Shown here: positions 1-6,185 of the stretch, in pieces | Position numbering within the stretch: the stretch's first letter is position 1 | Layout of the letters: every line of letters begins with the position of its first letter | The notes under the pieces: model-generated | Seen by the model: only the letters and a program-made list of their open reading frames with translations | What the model was told of the DNA's origin: nothing | The model's database searches: none | Made by a program: the position numbers and the translations under genes | Assembly: GCA_900320595.1 (NCBI GenBank) | Contig: ONSW01000024.1 | Coordinates: forward strand, 1-34,372 | Source of the DNA: an uncultured Eubacteriales bacterium | Lineage (GTDB): Bacteria > Bacillota > Clostridia > Oscillospirales > Oscillospiraceae | Reading direction: 5' to 3' | Length of the DNA stretch: 34,372 bases

Positions 1-82
1 CTTATTTTTGCATAAGCTGTTCTTACATTGTTCAATTTTCAAGGTACATCCCCGCTCCCTCTTCCAAGGGGGCAGCTTGTTT
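1..82 (-). promoter_or_regulatory. Leader of an RNA operon that begins left of the window (probably rrn)
   Basis: Transcribed leftward from the two promoters at 83-111 and 191-219. On the minus strand, positions 44-20 contain CCTTGAAAATTGAACAATG. This resembles the 'TTGAAAACTGAACAA' leader and spacer element that commonly precedes 16S rRNA or lies in rRNA spacers of Firmicutes. No open reading frame with a ribosome-binding site follows before the window ends. I infer that a 16S gene starts just beyond base 1. A tRNA cluster or another stable RNA is the main alternative. Confidence 0.6.
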
Positions 83-111
83 AATATAGCACAGAGGAAG
101 GTCCATGTCAA
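83..111 (-). promoter_or_regulatory. Strong promoter P2 (proximal), rRNA-operon type
   Basis: On the minus strand this reads TTGACA (111-106), a 17-base spacer, then TATATT (88-83). A TGC directly before the -10 box makes it an extended -10. The DNA upstream of the -35 (right of 111) carries an eight-base A tract on the minus strand, as expected of an UP element. The predicted start is near 76. It has the same architecture as the promoter 108 bases upstream. It serves no protein gene in the window. Confidence 0.8.
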
Positions 112-161
112 GCTTTTTTTCACATTTCTCAATGCAATCAAAAGTTTTTCGACAGGCTCGA

Positions 162-184
162 TCCACCCCGGTTTTTTCCGGGTG
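162..184 (-). other. Hairpin at the predicted 5' end of the P1 transcript
   Basis: On the minus strand CACCCGG, six A residues and CCGGGGTG form a short GC-rich hairpin. It begins at about the predicted start of the distal promoter. It may stabilise or structure the 5' end of the long transcript. There is no T tract, so it is unlikely to terminate. Confidence 0.4.
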
Positions 185-190
185 ACATGT

Positions 191-219
191 AATATAGCAC
201 CTGGATTGGAACTTGTCAA
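191..219 (-). promoter_or_regulatory. Strong promoter P1 (distal), rRNA-operon type
   Basis: On the minus strand this reads TTGACA (219-214), a 17-base spacer, then TATATT (196-191), again with TGC before the -10. Upstream of the -35, positions 221-250 carry two runs of six A residues and further AT-rich sequence on the minus strand, a textbook UP element. Two tandem near-consensus promoters with UP elements and no nearby start codon are characteristic of rRNA operons. The predicted start is near 184. Confidence 0.8.
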
Positions 220-365
220 CGCTTTTTTGATGCTTTTTTGATAAATTTTTCAAGCACCCAAATCTTGTGGTTTTTCTTGTGATTCCAACACAAAATACAA
301 GCGGCTTTCCGGCAAAAGTAACAAAACCGCGAGGCGAGATTTACATAAACCGGACCTTGTTTCGC

Positions 366-405
366 GAAAAAAGCGCCCAGGGGCTTCCTCCCGCCCCGGG
401 GCGCT
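366..405 (-). terminator. Rho-independent terminator of the zinc-ribbon membrane gene
   Basis: On the minus strand AGCGCCC and GGGGC pair with GCCCC and GGGCGCT around an eight-base loop. One mismatch separates the two helix segments, and six T residues follow. The hairpin ends about 20 bases after the stop codon of the gene at 426-1082. Confidence 0.9.
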
Positions 406-425
406 GCGCCTGTTTATTTTTCCGC

Positions 426-1082
426 TTACTTTTCTCCCAGTCTTCCGATGACGGGCAGTTCCTCCATCTTGCCGTTGTACACATTGCGGATGCCGATGGC
501 GGCGAGCGCGACCTGGAACAGCCAGGCGATCGTGTTGATTCCCGGGATAAAGCTGAGTACCAGCGAGGCAAAGAAGAGCTTTCTCCCCTGCTTGGCGTGG
601 AATTTGGTCGCGGGATCCTGGATCCCGAGGAGCGTCGGCAGGAAGCAGAGGAAGCTGACATACGACATATAGGAGAGTACGCGCGAAAGCGAGGTCTCAA
701 AGGACGTGTCGCTGCCGTAAGGCTTGTTGCGGTGCAGCGTGGCATAGCCGTCCTCGTTGAGGGTGCGCTGATACTGCTGCTCCCTGGCGCGCCGGGCGGC
801 CTCGGCCTGGCTGCGCTCGAAGTCCTCGCGCATCTGGCGGCGGCGCTGCTCGCTCTCGGCCCACTTGCGGTTCATCTCCTGCTGCTCGCGGCGGCGCTGC
901 TCGGCGCGCTGGCGCAGCTCCTCCTCGCGGCGGAGCTCGTCGTCGCTTTTCGGCGCATAGGCATAGGCGGAGGACGACGAGGTGTTCTGTTTTCTCTTCT
1001 CGGCAGCCTCGTCAAAGCCGCAGGCCAGACACACGTCCTGGCCGTCCGGGATATAGGCGCCGCATTTCTTGCAGTATGACAT
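426..1082 (-). CDS. Zinc-ribbon, coiled-coil membrane protein of unknown function
   Basis: The 218-residue protein has three parts. Residues 1-25 are a zinc ribbon with two CxxC pairs (C4/C7 and C18/C21). Roughly residues 30-130 are very rich in Arg, Glu and Gln and look like a long charged coiled coil. Residues about 140-205 hold two or three hydrophobic segments resembling the DUF4870/Tic20-like membrane fold, with the family-like 'KQGRKLFF' stretch. It is probably a membrane protein with a cytoplasmic zinc-binding head; no reaction can be assigned. I chose the ATG at 1082 because GGAGG lies five bases upstream; the ATG at 1094 lacks a ribosome-binding site. It has its own promoter (1112-1140) and its own terminator (366-405), so it is monocistronic apart from any read-through from sleB. 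Confidence 0.8.
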   Translation of the reverse strand: MSYCKKCGAYIPDGQDVCLACGFDEAAEKRKQNTSSSSAYAYAPKSDDELRREEELRQRAEQRRREQQEMNRKWAESEQRRRQMREDFERSQAEAARRAREQQYQRTLNEDGYATLHRNKPYGSDTSFETSLSRVLSYMSYVSFLCFLPTLLGIQDPATKFHAKQGRKLFFASLVLSFIPGINTIAWLFQVALAAIGIRNVYNGKMEELPVIGRLGEK

Positions 1083-1088
1083 AGCTGC

Positions 1089-1109
1089 CTCCAAAGCATT
1101 TCTTTGGAG
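1089..1109 (-). promoter_or_regulatory. Dyad over the start site and ribosome-binding site of the zinc-ribbon gene
   Basis: CTCCAAAG, five bases, then CTTTGGAG form a perfect 8-bp inverted repeat. The proximal arm contains most of the Shine-Dalgarno sequence (1088-1092). The distal arm covers the predicted transcription start. It could act as an operator for a repressor or as an RNA hairpin hiding the ribosome-binding site. The sequence alone does not decide. Confidence 0.45.
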
Positions 1110-1111
1110 AA

Positions 1112-1140
1112 ATTATACCTTATTATATTTCTGTTTTCAA
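1112..1140 (-). promoter_or_regulatory. Promoter of the zinc-ribbon membrane gene
   Basis: On the minus strand: TTGAAA (1140-1135), 17 bases, TATAAT (1117-1112). It matches the housekeeping sigma consensus closely. The predicted start near 1105 leaves a leader of only about 23 bases. Confidence 0.85.
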
Positions 1141-1170
1141 CCGGGATTTGTAAACTCGGGGTAAAGGATG

Positions 1171-1848
1171 TCAGGCGCAGAAGCGGTGGCTGCCGATCGT
1201 GACGATCAGCGGGCGCGACCAGATCCAGGCGCTGGTCGCGGTGGCGGGGTTGAAATAGTACAGCGCGCCGCCGCTGGGGTCGCTGCCGCCGAGCGCGTCA
1301 CGCGCCGCGCGCCAGGCGCTTTCGGCGATGGGCTGGTCAAACTGTCCGTCGGAGACGGCGGTGAAGGCGTCGGTCTGGTAGATGACGCCGGAGACCGTGT
1401 CCGGGAAGGAGGGGTGGCGCACGCGGTTGAGCACGACCGCGCCGACCGCGACCTGGCCGTCATAGGGCTCGCCGCGCGCCTCGGCGGAAATGATGCGAGC
1501 CAGGAGATACTCGTCCCCTTCTCCGCCGCCGCGCTGTCCGCCGCCGCCCGTCGCGGGGATGCCGAGCGCGGCGAGCGTGGCGCTGCCGACCTGACCGTCG
1601 ACAGAGAGCCCGTTTTTACGCTGGAAATAGCGCACGGCCGCTTCGGTACGGCTGCCGTAAACACCGTCTACCGCGCCGTCGTAATAACCCCAGGCCTTCA
1701 GACGGGTCTGGATCTCCGTGACCGTCGCGCCGGAGGCGCCGCGCTTGTAGAGATCGGCGTGTGCGCGCGTCGCGAGCGTGATGGCCAGCATGTTGAAGGC
1801 AAAGACGACCGCGAGCGCGAGCAGCAGCTTTTTCCTTTTTTCGCTCAA
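1171..1848 (-). CDS. sleB: Cell-wall hydrolase of the SleB family (spore cortex-lytic type)
   Basis: The 225-residue protein cleaves peptidoglycan; SleB homologues are lytic transglycosylases that open the spore cortex during germination. Residues about 7-31 form an N-terminal signal or anchor helix. Residues 37-95 are a peptidoglycan-binding type 1 domain ('LKAWGYYDGAVDGVYG'). After a Gly-rich linker, residues 113-225 are the Hydrolase_2 catalytic domain, with the probable catalytic Glu at E123 in 'SAEARGEP'. I chose the TTG at 1848 because GAGGTGATCC stands at the right distance; the frame stays open upstream only into thrS DNA. A strong terminator ends just before this ribosome-binding site and no convincing promoter follows it. 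Vegetative cell-wall hydrolases of the same fold exist, so the germination role is inferred. Confidence 0.85.
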   Translation of the reverse strand: MSEKRKKLLLALAVVFAFNMLAITLATRAHADLYKRGASGATVTEIQTRLKAWGYYDGAVDGVYGSRTEAAVRYFQRKNGLSVDGQVGSATLAALGIPATGGGGQRGGGEGDEYLLARIISAEARGEPYDGQVAVGAVVLNRVRHPSFPDTVSGVIYQTDAFTAVSDGQFDQPIAESAWRAARDALGGSDPSGGALYYFNPATATSAWIWSRPLIVTIGSHRFCA

Positions 1849-1862
1849 ATGGATCACCTCAA

Positions 1863-1899
1863 AACAAAAAATCCTCACAGACAAGTCTGTGAGGATTTT
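1863..1899 (-). terminator. Terminator after thrS, abutting the sleB ribosome-binding site
   Basis: AAAATCCTCACAGAC (1868-1882) and its perfect 15-base complement (1885-1899) are separated by two bases. On the minus strand the hairpin runs into TTTTTTGTTTTG. It should end transcripts coming from thrS. It lies less than ten bases from the sleB Shine-Dalgarno sequence. Confidence 0.85.
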
Positions 1900-1918
1900 C
1901 AAATAATTATACATTGCA

Positions 1919-1966
1919 GCCTTCCCCTGGGGGAAGGTGTCAGACTTTGTCTGACGGATGAGGGCG
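1919..1966 (+). repeat. Interspersed two-hairpin repeat, copy A
   Basis: A CCTTCCCC/GGGGAAGG hairpin is followed by TG, then a second hairpin TCAGAC/GTCTGA, then CGGATGAGG. The same module order occurs twice at the right end of the window (34025-34148) with a different second hairpin. It lies in the gap between the thrS stop codon and its terminator. Confidence 0.7.
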
Positions 1967-1984
1967 AATGGATGCGCCGGGATC

Positions 1985-3772
1985 TTATCTTGCTCTCGAG
2001 GCGATCTCTTCGCTGATCTTCGCGATGAAATCGGCAAGCGGCATCGCGCCGAGATCCTCGCCGCTGCGGGTGCGGACGGCGACGGTATTGCCCTCGGCCT
2101 CGCGCGCGCCGATGACGAGCATGTAGGGCACGCGGTCCTCCTGCTGGGCCAGACGGATCTTATAGCCGATCTTTTCGTTGGACTCGTCGAGCACAACGCG
2201 CAGATCAGCCTTTTCAAGCTCCTCGGTGACGGCGCGGGCGTAATCGAGCGTCTTTTCGCTGACGGGCAGGACCTTGACCTGGACCGGCGCGAGCCAGGCC
2301 GGGAAGCGGCCCTTGGTCTCCTCGATCAGGTAGGCCATGAAGCGGTCAAGCGAGCCGAGGATCGCGCGGTGGATGACGACGGGGCACTTCTCGCTGCCGT
2401 CGCGGTCGATATAGCGGAGGTTGAACTTCGCCGGCAGGCAGAAGTCCAGCTGGCAGGTGGAGAGCGTGTACTCGGCGCCCACGGCGGGCTTGACGTTGAC
2501 GTCCAGCTTCGGGCCGTAGAAGGCGGCCTCGCCGATCTCCTCGGTGAAGTGGATGCCGAGCTCGGTCAGCACCTCGCGCAGCGCGCTTTCGGCGTGATCC
2601 CACATGGCGTCGTCCTGGTGGTACTTCTTCTTGTCGGCCGGGTCGCGCAGCGAGAGGACGCAGCGGTAGTCCGTGATGCCGAAGTCACGGTAGACGTCGA
2701 AGATCAGATCGCAGACCGCGGCGACCTCGTCCTTGATCTGCTCTGGCATGCAGAAGAGGTGGGCGTCGTTCTGGCAGAAGTGGCGGCCGCGCTCGATGCC
2801 CTTGAGCGTGCCGGAGGACTCATAGCGGAAGTCGTGCGCGATCTCGCCGATGCGCAGGGGCAGCTGGCGGTAGGACCGCGGACGGTTGGCGAAGATGCGC
2901 ATGTGGTGCGGGCAGTTCATCGGACGCAGGACGTAAGCCTCGCCCTCGAGCTCCATGGCCGGGAACATGTTGTCCTTGTAGTGATCCCAGTGGCCGGAGG
3001 TCTTGTACAGGTCGACCGTGCCGACGCAGGGTGTGAGCACGTGCTGATAGCCCTGGGCGCGCTCCTTGCGCTTGATGTAGGTCTCGAGCTCCTGCCAGAC
3101 CGTGTAGCCGTTGGGCAGGAACATCGGCAGACCGCGGCCGACGAGATCGTCGGTCATGAACAGCTGCATTTCCTTGCCGATCTTGCGGTGGTCGCGCTCG
3201 CGCGCCTCGGCCTGCTGCTTTTCCCACTCGGCCAGCTCCTCGGCCGTGCGGAAGGCCACGCCGTTGATGCGCGTGAGCATCTTGTTCTCGCTGTCGTTCT
3301 TCCAGTAGGCGCCGGACTGCTGCGTGACCTTGAAGGCCTTGAGCGCCTTGGTATAGGTCAGGTGCGGTCCGAGGCACATGTCGACATACTCGCCCTGCTG
3401 GTAGAAGCTGAACTCGCTCTCCTCGCTGAGGTCGTCTATGTGCTCGAGCTTGTACTTCTCGCCGCGCTCTTCCATCAGCTTTTTCGAATCCTCGCGGTTC
3501 AAGACGAAGGACTTGATCGGCAGGTTCTCCTTGACGATCTTCTTCATTTCCTTTTCGATCGCCTCGAGATCCTCCGGCGTCAGCTTCGTATCGCCGAGGT
3601 CGACGTCATAGTAAAAGCCGTTCTGGGTCGCGGGGCCATAGGCAAAGTCCGCCTGCGGGAACAGACGCTTGATCGCCTGGGCCATCACGTGCGCCGCCGT
3701 GTGGCGGATGACGTGCAGTTCTTCCTCCTGCGGGCACTCGTCCACATGGCCGTCCTTGTAGATGATCTTCAT
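1985..3772 (-). CDS. thrS: Threonyl-tRNA synthetase without an N-terminal TGS domain
   Basis: The 595-residue enzyme charges tRNA-Thr with threonine. The editing domain begins almost at once: the HTAAH zinc/editing motif is at residues 24-28, whereas in full-length ThrRS it lies near residue 75. So about 50 residues, the TGS domain, are missing. The class II catalytic core follows ('RPMNCPHHM' with the zinc Cys, 'YESSGTLKGIERGRHF'), then a normal anticodon-binding domain ending 'FIAKISEEIASRAR'. The start is the ATG at 3772 with GGAGGGAG upstream. An in-frame extension to 3874 is the translated T-box antiterminator region and is not protein. The gene is controlled by a T-box (3788-4031) and terminated at 1863-1899. 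Confidence 0.95.
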   Translation of the reverse strand: MKIIYKDGHVDECPQEEELHVIRHTAAHVMAQAIKRLFPQADFAYGPATQNGFYYDVDLGDTKLTPEDLEAIEKEMKKIVKENLPIKSFVLNREDSKKLMEERGEKYKLEHIDDLSEESEFSFYQQGEYVDMCLGPHLTYTKALKAFKVTQQSGAYWKNDSENKMLTRINGVAFRTAEELAEWEKQQAEARERDHRKIGKEMQLFMTDDLVGRGLPMFLPNGYTVWQELETYIKRKERAQGYQHVLTPCVGTVDLYKTSGHWDHYKDNMFPAMELEGEAYVLRPMNCPHHMRIFANRPRSYRQLPLRIGEIAHDFRYESSGTLKGIERGRHFCQNDAHLFCMPEQIKDEVAAVCDLIFDVYRDFGITDYRCVLSLRDPADKKKYHQDDAMWDHAESALREVLTELGIHFTEEIGEAAFYGPKLDVNVKPAVGAEYTLSTCQLDFCLPAKFNLRYIDRDGSEKCPVVIHRAILGSLDRFMAYLIEETKGRFPAWLAPVQVKVLPVSEKTLDYARAVTEELEKADLRVVLDESNEKIGYKIRLAQQEDRVPYMLVIGAREAEGNTVAVRTRSGEDLGAMPLADFIAKISEEIASRAR

Positions 3773-3787
3773 GTTTTCTCCCTCCGA

Positions 3788-4031
3788 AAAAGTGAAAGCA
3801 CCTTTGGCGCTCTCATAGAATAGCGCCAAGGGTGCTGTTGGTAAGCACGGTTCCACCTTGAACTTTTCACTCATTTGATGCGCTTAACGCGCGCCGCGCG
3901 GGAGGGCATTTTCTCCCTCCGGCTCGGGAGCGGTGATCTCTCCTTCGTCCGTAAGCCGCTTTCAGCCCGGGGCGGCTCTCTCTGTGACGGCGCGATGCGG
4001 AAAAACCTTCTCCGTCAAAGCCTTTTGACAA
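3788..4031 (-). promoter_or_regulatory. T-box leader of thrS
   Basis: Uncharged tRNA-Thr would bind this leader and prevent premature termination. The T-box core AAGGTGGAACCGTG lies at 3859-3846. It is followed by a terminator hairpin (3836-3797: AGCACCC/TTGGCGCT pairing with AGCGCCAA/AGGTGCT) and a T-rich run ending near 3788. Upstream, the Stem I-like landmarks GACGGAGAAGG and CAGAGAG are present. A likely ACC (Thr) specifier is at 3934-3932, in the context GATC-ACC-GCTCCCGAGC. The specifier assignment is by position and context only; I did not fold the full Stem I. Confidence 0.9.
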
Positions 4032-4037
4032 TAGAGA

Positions 4038-4066
4038 ATCTTATCATCCTTATTTTGCCCTGTCAA
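4038..4066 (-). promoter_or_regulatory. Promoter of the thrS T-box transcript
   Basis: On the minus strand: TTGACA (4066-4061), 17 bases, TAAGAT (4043-4038). The predicted start near 4031 gives a leader of about 260 bases, the usual size for a T-box. Confidence 0.85.
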
Positions 4067-4109
4067 GCAGAGAATCACGCAGAAAAGAGCTGCCGACGGG
4101 AAAAATGAC

Positions 4110-4703
4110 TTATTTTTTCACTTTCCATCCGCACCGGGGGCAAAAGATTATTTCGCCGGTCGGAAGTCTCAGCCCACAGTTCTCGCAGAACAGCGGTCGT
4201 CTACCTTGATTCTCCCTTGCAACGGGGGTGTCATACACTGGAGTATCAGCTTTCACCGAGGGAACAGGCTCTGGATATGTCGTTTCAACAGCAACCTTTG
4301 TTTTAACAAAGCTGTCAATAGCATGACACTGTGCACACTCTTTGTACCAGCCGGTCGACTGATAGCCGCATTTCTCACATTGGAAAACGTAACGCGTCGG
4401 ACGCCCCTCGGTTTTTTCCCGTGCTGCAGCTGCGGGATCTTCAATAAGATTTTTCCCTCTCAGGATGCTTGTGCCGATTCCCGCAAAGATTGATGTCCAA
4501 AGAACATAGGGAACAATCGACGGCCGATCCCGCCGCATGACGCCTGCAAAAATAAAGAACCCAAGTAATATTGAGATGTTAAGCAGAAAGCAGTAGACAG
4601 TAAATCTCGTTTTTGTAATGCTTTCATCCTGCAAAAAAGCATATACAAGAGGAAAAACTGCGTAGAGGGCAGCGGTAACCAACAGTCCCAGTATAACAGA
4701 CAT
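4110..4703 (-). CDS. Membrane protein with two C-terminal zinc ribbons, lower GC than its neighbours
   Basis: The 197-residue protein starts with three predicted membrane helices (about residues 3-24, 35-56 and 64-81). A cytoplasmic part follows with two CxxC/CxxC zinc ribbons: 'CEKCGYQSTGWYKECAQC' near residues 109-126 and 'CENCG...CPRCG' near 174-193. I do not recognise a named family; zinc-ribbon membrane proteins of this kind are common in Clostridia and unassigned. The ATG at 4703 has GAAGGG upstream. Base composition looks clearly more AT-rich than flanking genes, and codons are less GC-ending, which suggests later acquisition or relaxed selection. It could be co-transcribed with the small gene at 4790-4963. 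No terminator is visible before the thrS promoter. Confidence 0.7.
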   Translation of the reverse strand: MSVILGLLVTAALYAVFPLVYAFLQDESITKTRFTVYCFLLNISILLGFFIFAGVMRRDRPSIVPYVLWTSIFAGIGTSILRGKNLIEDPAAAAREKTEGRPTRYVFQCEKCGYQSTGWYKECAQCHAIDSFVKTKVAVETTYPEPVPSVKADTPVYDTPVARENQGRRPLFCENCGLRLPTGEIIFCPRCGWKVKK

Positions 4704-4789
4704 TCAGTCCCTTCTTTCTTTTCCAGCATAGACGCTCGGCTGTCTGTTCTGATTTCCTGCAGCCTTTTCTGTACTGTTTCCCTATCTTT

Positions 4790-4963
4790 TCAGCGAAAGC
4801 GGTTTTGCGCCGCGTCATAGGAAAAGCCGGCGGCGGCAAGAAGGGCGCGAAGCGCGTCCTCGTCCTCGCCGAGATCGTCGCAGAGCGCGGCGAGCGAGTC
4901 GTATTCGTCGCGCAGTCTGGTATTGACGACGCTGAGCAGGATCATCGGATCTTTCGGAAGCAT
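4790..4963 (-). CDS. Small DUF4250-family protein (57 residues)
   Basis: Reads MLPKDPMILLSVVNTRLRDE and continues to a TGA at 4790. This matches the compact DUF4250 pattern of Clostridia (M-L-P-K-D-P-x-I-L-L-S-x-x-N-T-x-L-R-D-E-Y, then 'LCDDL'). The function of the family is unknown; the fold looks helical and may bind a partner or nucleic acid. AGAAGGAGA stands eight bases before the ATG at 4963. It follows ychF by 67 bases, with a terminator in between, so its expression probably depends on read-through or on an unseen promoter. It is too short for many gene finders. Confidence 0.8.
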   Translation of the reverse strand: MLPKDPMILLSVVNTRLRDEYDSLAALCDDLGEDEDALRALLAAAGFSYDAAQNRFR

Positions 4964-4990
4964 CCCGATCGTCTCCTTCTATTAGAATAC

Positions 4991-5021
4991 AAAAATGCCG
5001 TGCGGCCCTCGCGGGCTGCAC
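4991..5021 (-). terminator. Terminator after ychF
   Basis: On the minus strand GTGC-A-GCCC, a GCGA loop, GGGC-C-GCAC, then GGC and five T residues. It lies ten bases after the ychF stop codon and upstream of the DUF4250 gene. Confidence 0.75.
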
Positions 5022-5030
5022 AGGGAAGCG

Positions 5031-6104
5031 TCATACATTGAATCTGAACATGGTCACGTCGCCGTCGGCCATGACATAGTCCTTGCCCTCGAGACGGAAC
5101 AGGCCCTTTTCCTTGGCCGCGGCCATGCTGCCGCAGGCTTTGAGGTCCTCAAAGGCGACGATCTCGGCGCGGATAAAGCCGCGCTCGATATCCGTGTGGA
5201 TCTTTCCGGCGGCCTTGGGCGCCTTGGTGCCCTTGACGATCGTCCAGGCGTGGACGTCGTCCTCGCCGGCGGTGAGGAAGGAGATGTAGCCGAGCAGCTC
5301 ATAGGAGGTCTTGATCAGACGGTCAAGCCCCGTCTCGCTCAGCCCGAGGTCGGCCATGAACATCTGCGCCTCCTCGGCGTCGAGCCCGGCGATGTCCTCC
5401 TCAAACTTGGCCGCGACGGGCAGCACGGCCGCGCCCTGCTTCGCCGCGTGGGCGGCAAGAGCCTGATAATTGGCGTTATTCGCAAGATCCGCCATGCCGC
5501 TCTCGTCCATGTTGGCGGCATAGATCACGGGCTTGACGGTCAGCAGGCCGCCGTCGGTCAGGATGTCCTTGTCCTCGTCGGTAAAGGGAAAGTCGCGCGC
5601 GGGCTTTTCCTCCTCAAGGTGGGCGATCAGCGCCTCGCACATCTCCGCCTCGCGCTTGTACTTCTTGTCGCCGCTCTTGGCGTTCTTCTTCGCGCGGTCG
5701 AGGCGGCGCTCGACGATCTCGATGTCGGCCAGGATCAGCTCCAGCTCAAAGCTCTCGGCGTCGCGGACGGCGTCGGCCTTTTCAAGGAAGATGCTGTCGT
5801 CGTCAAAGCACCTCACGACCTCGACAAGCGCGTCGACCTGGCGGATGGCCTGGAAGACCTCGTTGCCCTTGCCGCCCGCGGCCACACCCGGCACGTCGAC
5901 GAATTCGATCGTCGCGGGGCTGTATTTCTTCGGGTGGTAATACTCCGCCAGCCAGTCGAGCCGCTCGTCCGGCACCTTGGCCACGCCGACGTTGGGCTTG
6001 GCCCCGGCCACGGTATAGGCGCCCGTCTCGGCCTGGGAGCCTGTGAGCGCGTTGAACAGCGTCGTCTTGCCGACGTTCGGCAGACCTACGATACCCAGTT
6101 TCAT
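5031..6104 (-). CDS. ychF: Redox-regulated ATPase YchF (OLA1 family)
   Basis: The 357-residue Obg-related P-loop ATPase binds ribosomes and takes part in stress responses. The P loop is 'GLPNVGKT' at residues 7-14, followed by 'FVDVPG' (G3). The G4 position reads 'ANMDE' instead of NKxD, the change that gives YchF its preference for ATP over GTP. A coiled-coil insert ('RLDRAKKNAKSGDKKYK') is in the usual place. The C-terminal TGS domain contains 'AWTIVKGTKAPKAAGKIHTD' and the protein ends 'DGDVTMFRFNV', as is typical. Length is normal. The ATG at 6104 has AAAGGAGAT upstream and its own promoter at 6145-6173. Confidence 0.97.
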   Translation of the reverse strand: MKLGIVGLPNVGKTTLFNALTGSQAETGAYTVAGAKPNVGVAKVPDERLDWLAEYYHPKKYSPATIEFVDVPGVAAGGKGNEVFQAIRQVDALVEVVRCFDDDSIFLEKADAVRDAESFELELILADIEIVERRLDRAKKNAKSGDKKYKREAEMCEALIAHLEEEKPARDFPFTDEDKDILTDGGLLTVKPVIYAANMDESGMADLANNANYQALAAHAAKQGAAVLPVAAKFEEDIAGLDAEEAQMFMADLGLSETGLDRLIKTSYELLGYISFLTAGEDDVHAWTIVKGTKAPKAAGKIHTDIERGFIRAEIVAFEDLKACGSMAAAKEKGLFRLEGKDYVMADGDVTMFRFNV

Positions 6105-6144
6105 CTATGTCGATCTCCTTTGTTCTGACTTTTCATGTTCATAT

Positions 6145-6173
6145 ATTATAGCATGCTCCCGGCCTGTCCACAA
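6145..6173 (-). promoter_or_regulatory. Promoter of ychF
   Basis: On the minus strand: TTGTGG (6173-6168), 17 bases, TATAAT (6150-6145), with TGC directly before the -10 (extended -10). The predicted start is near 6138, giving a leader of about 34 bases. It lies immediately after the stop codon of the upstream RCC1/TPR gene, for which no terminator is visible. Confidence 0.75.
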
Positions 6174-6185
6174 GTACCGGCACGT

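Noticed and set aside
8-253. Small open frames in the AT-rich left end
   Set aside because: They overlap the two strong promoters and have no ribosome-binding sites or recognisable sequence.
1171-2217. Extension of sleB upstream to 2217
   Set aside because: The extension overlaps thrS and the terminator in antisense-free but unconserved sequence, and the TTG at 1848 has a near-perfect ribosome-binding site.
1958-3823. Long open frame opposite thrS (621 codons) and similar long frames opposite asd, lysC, ftsH, gdpP and the surface-protein gene
   Set aside because: They lie antisense to clear conserved genes, have no ribosome-binding sites, and their translations are Leu/Arg/Asp/Val-rich shadows that GC-rich codon usage produces.
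3875-4108. Small plus-strand open frame of 77 codons in front of thrS
   Set aside because: It lies within the T-box leader on the opposite strand and has no ribosome-binding site or family pattern.
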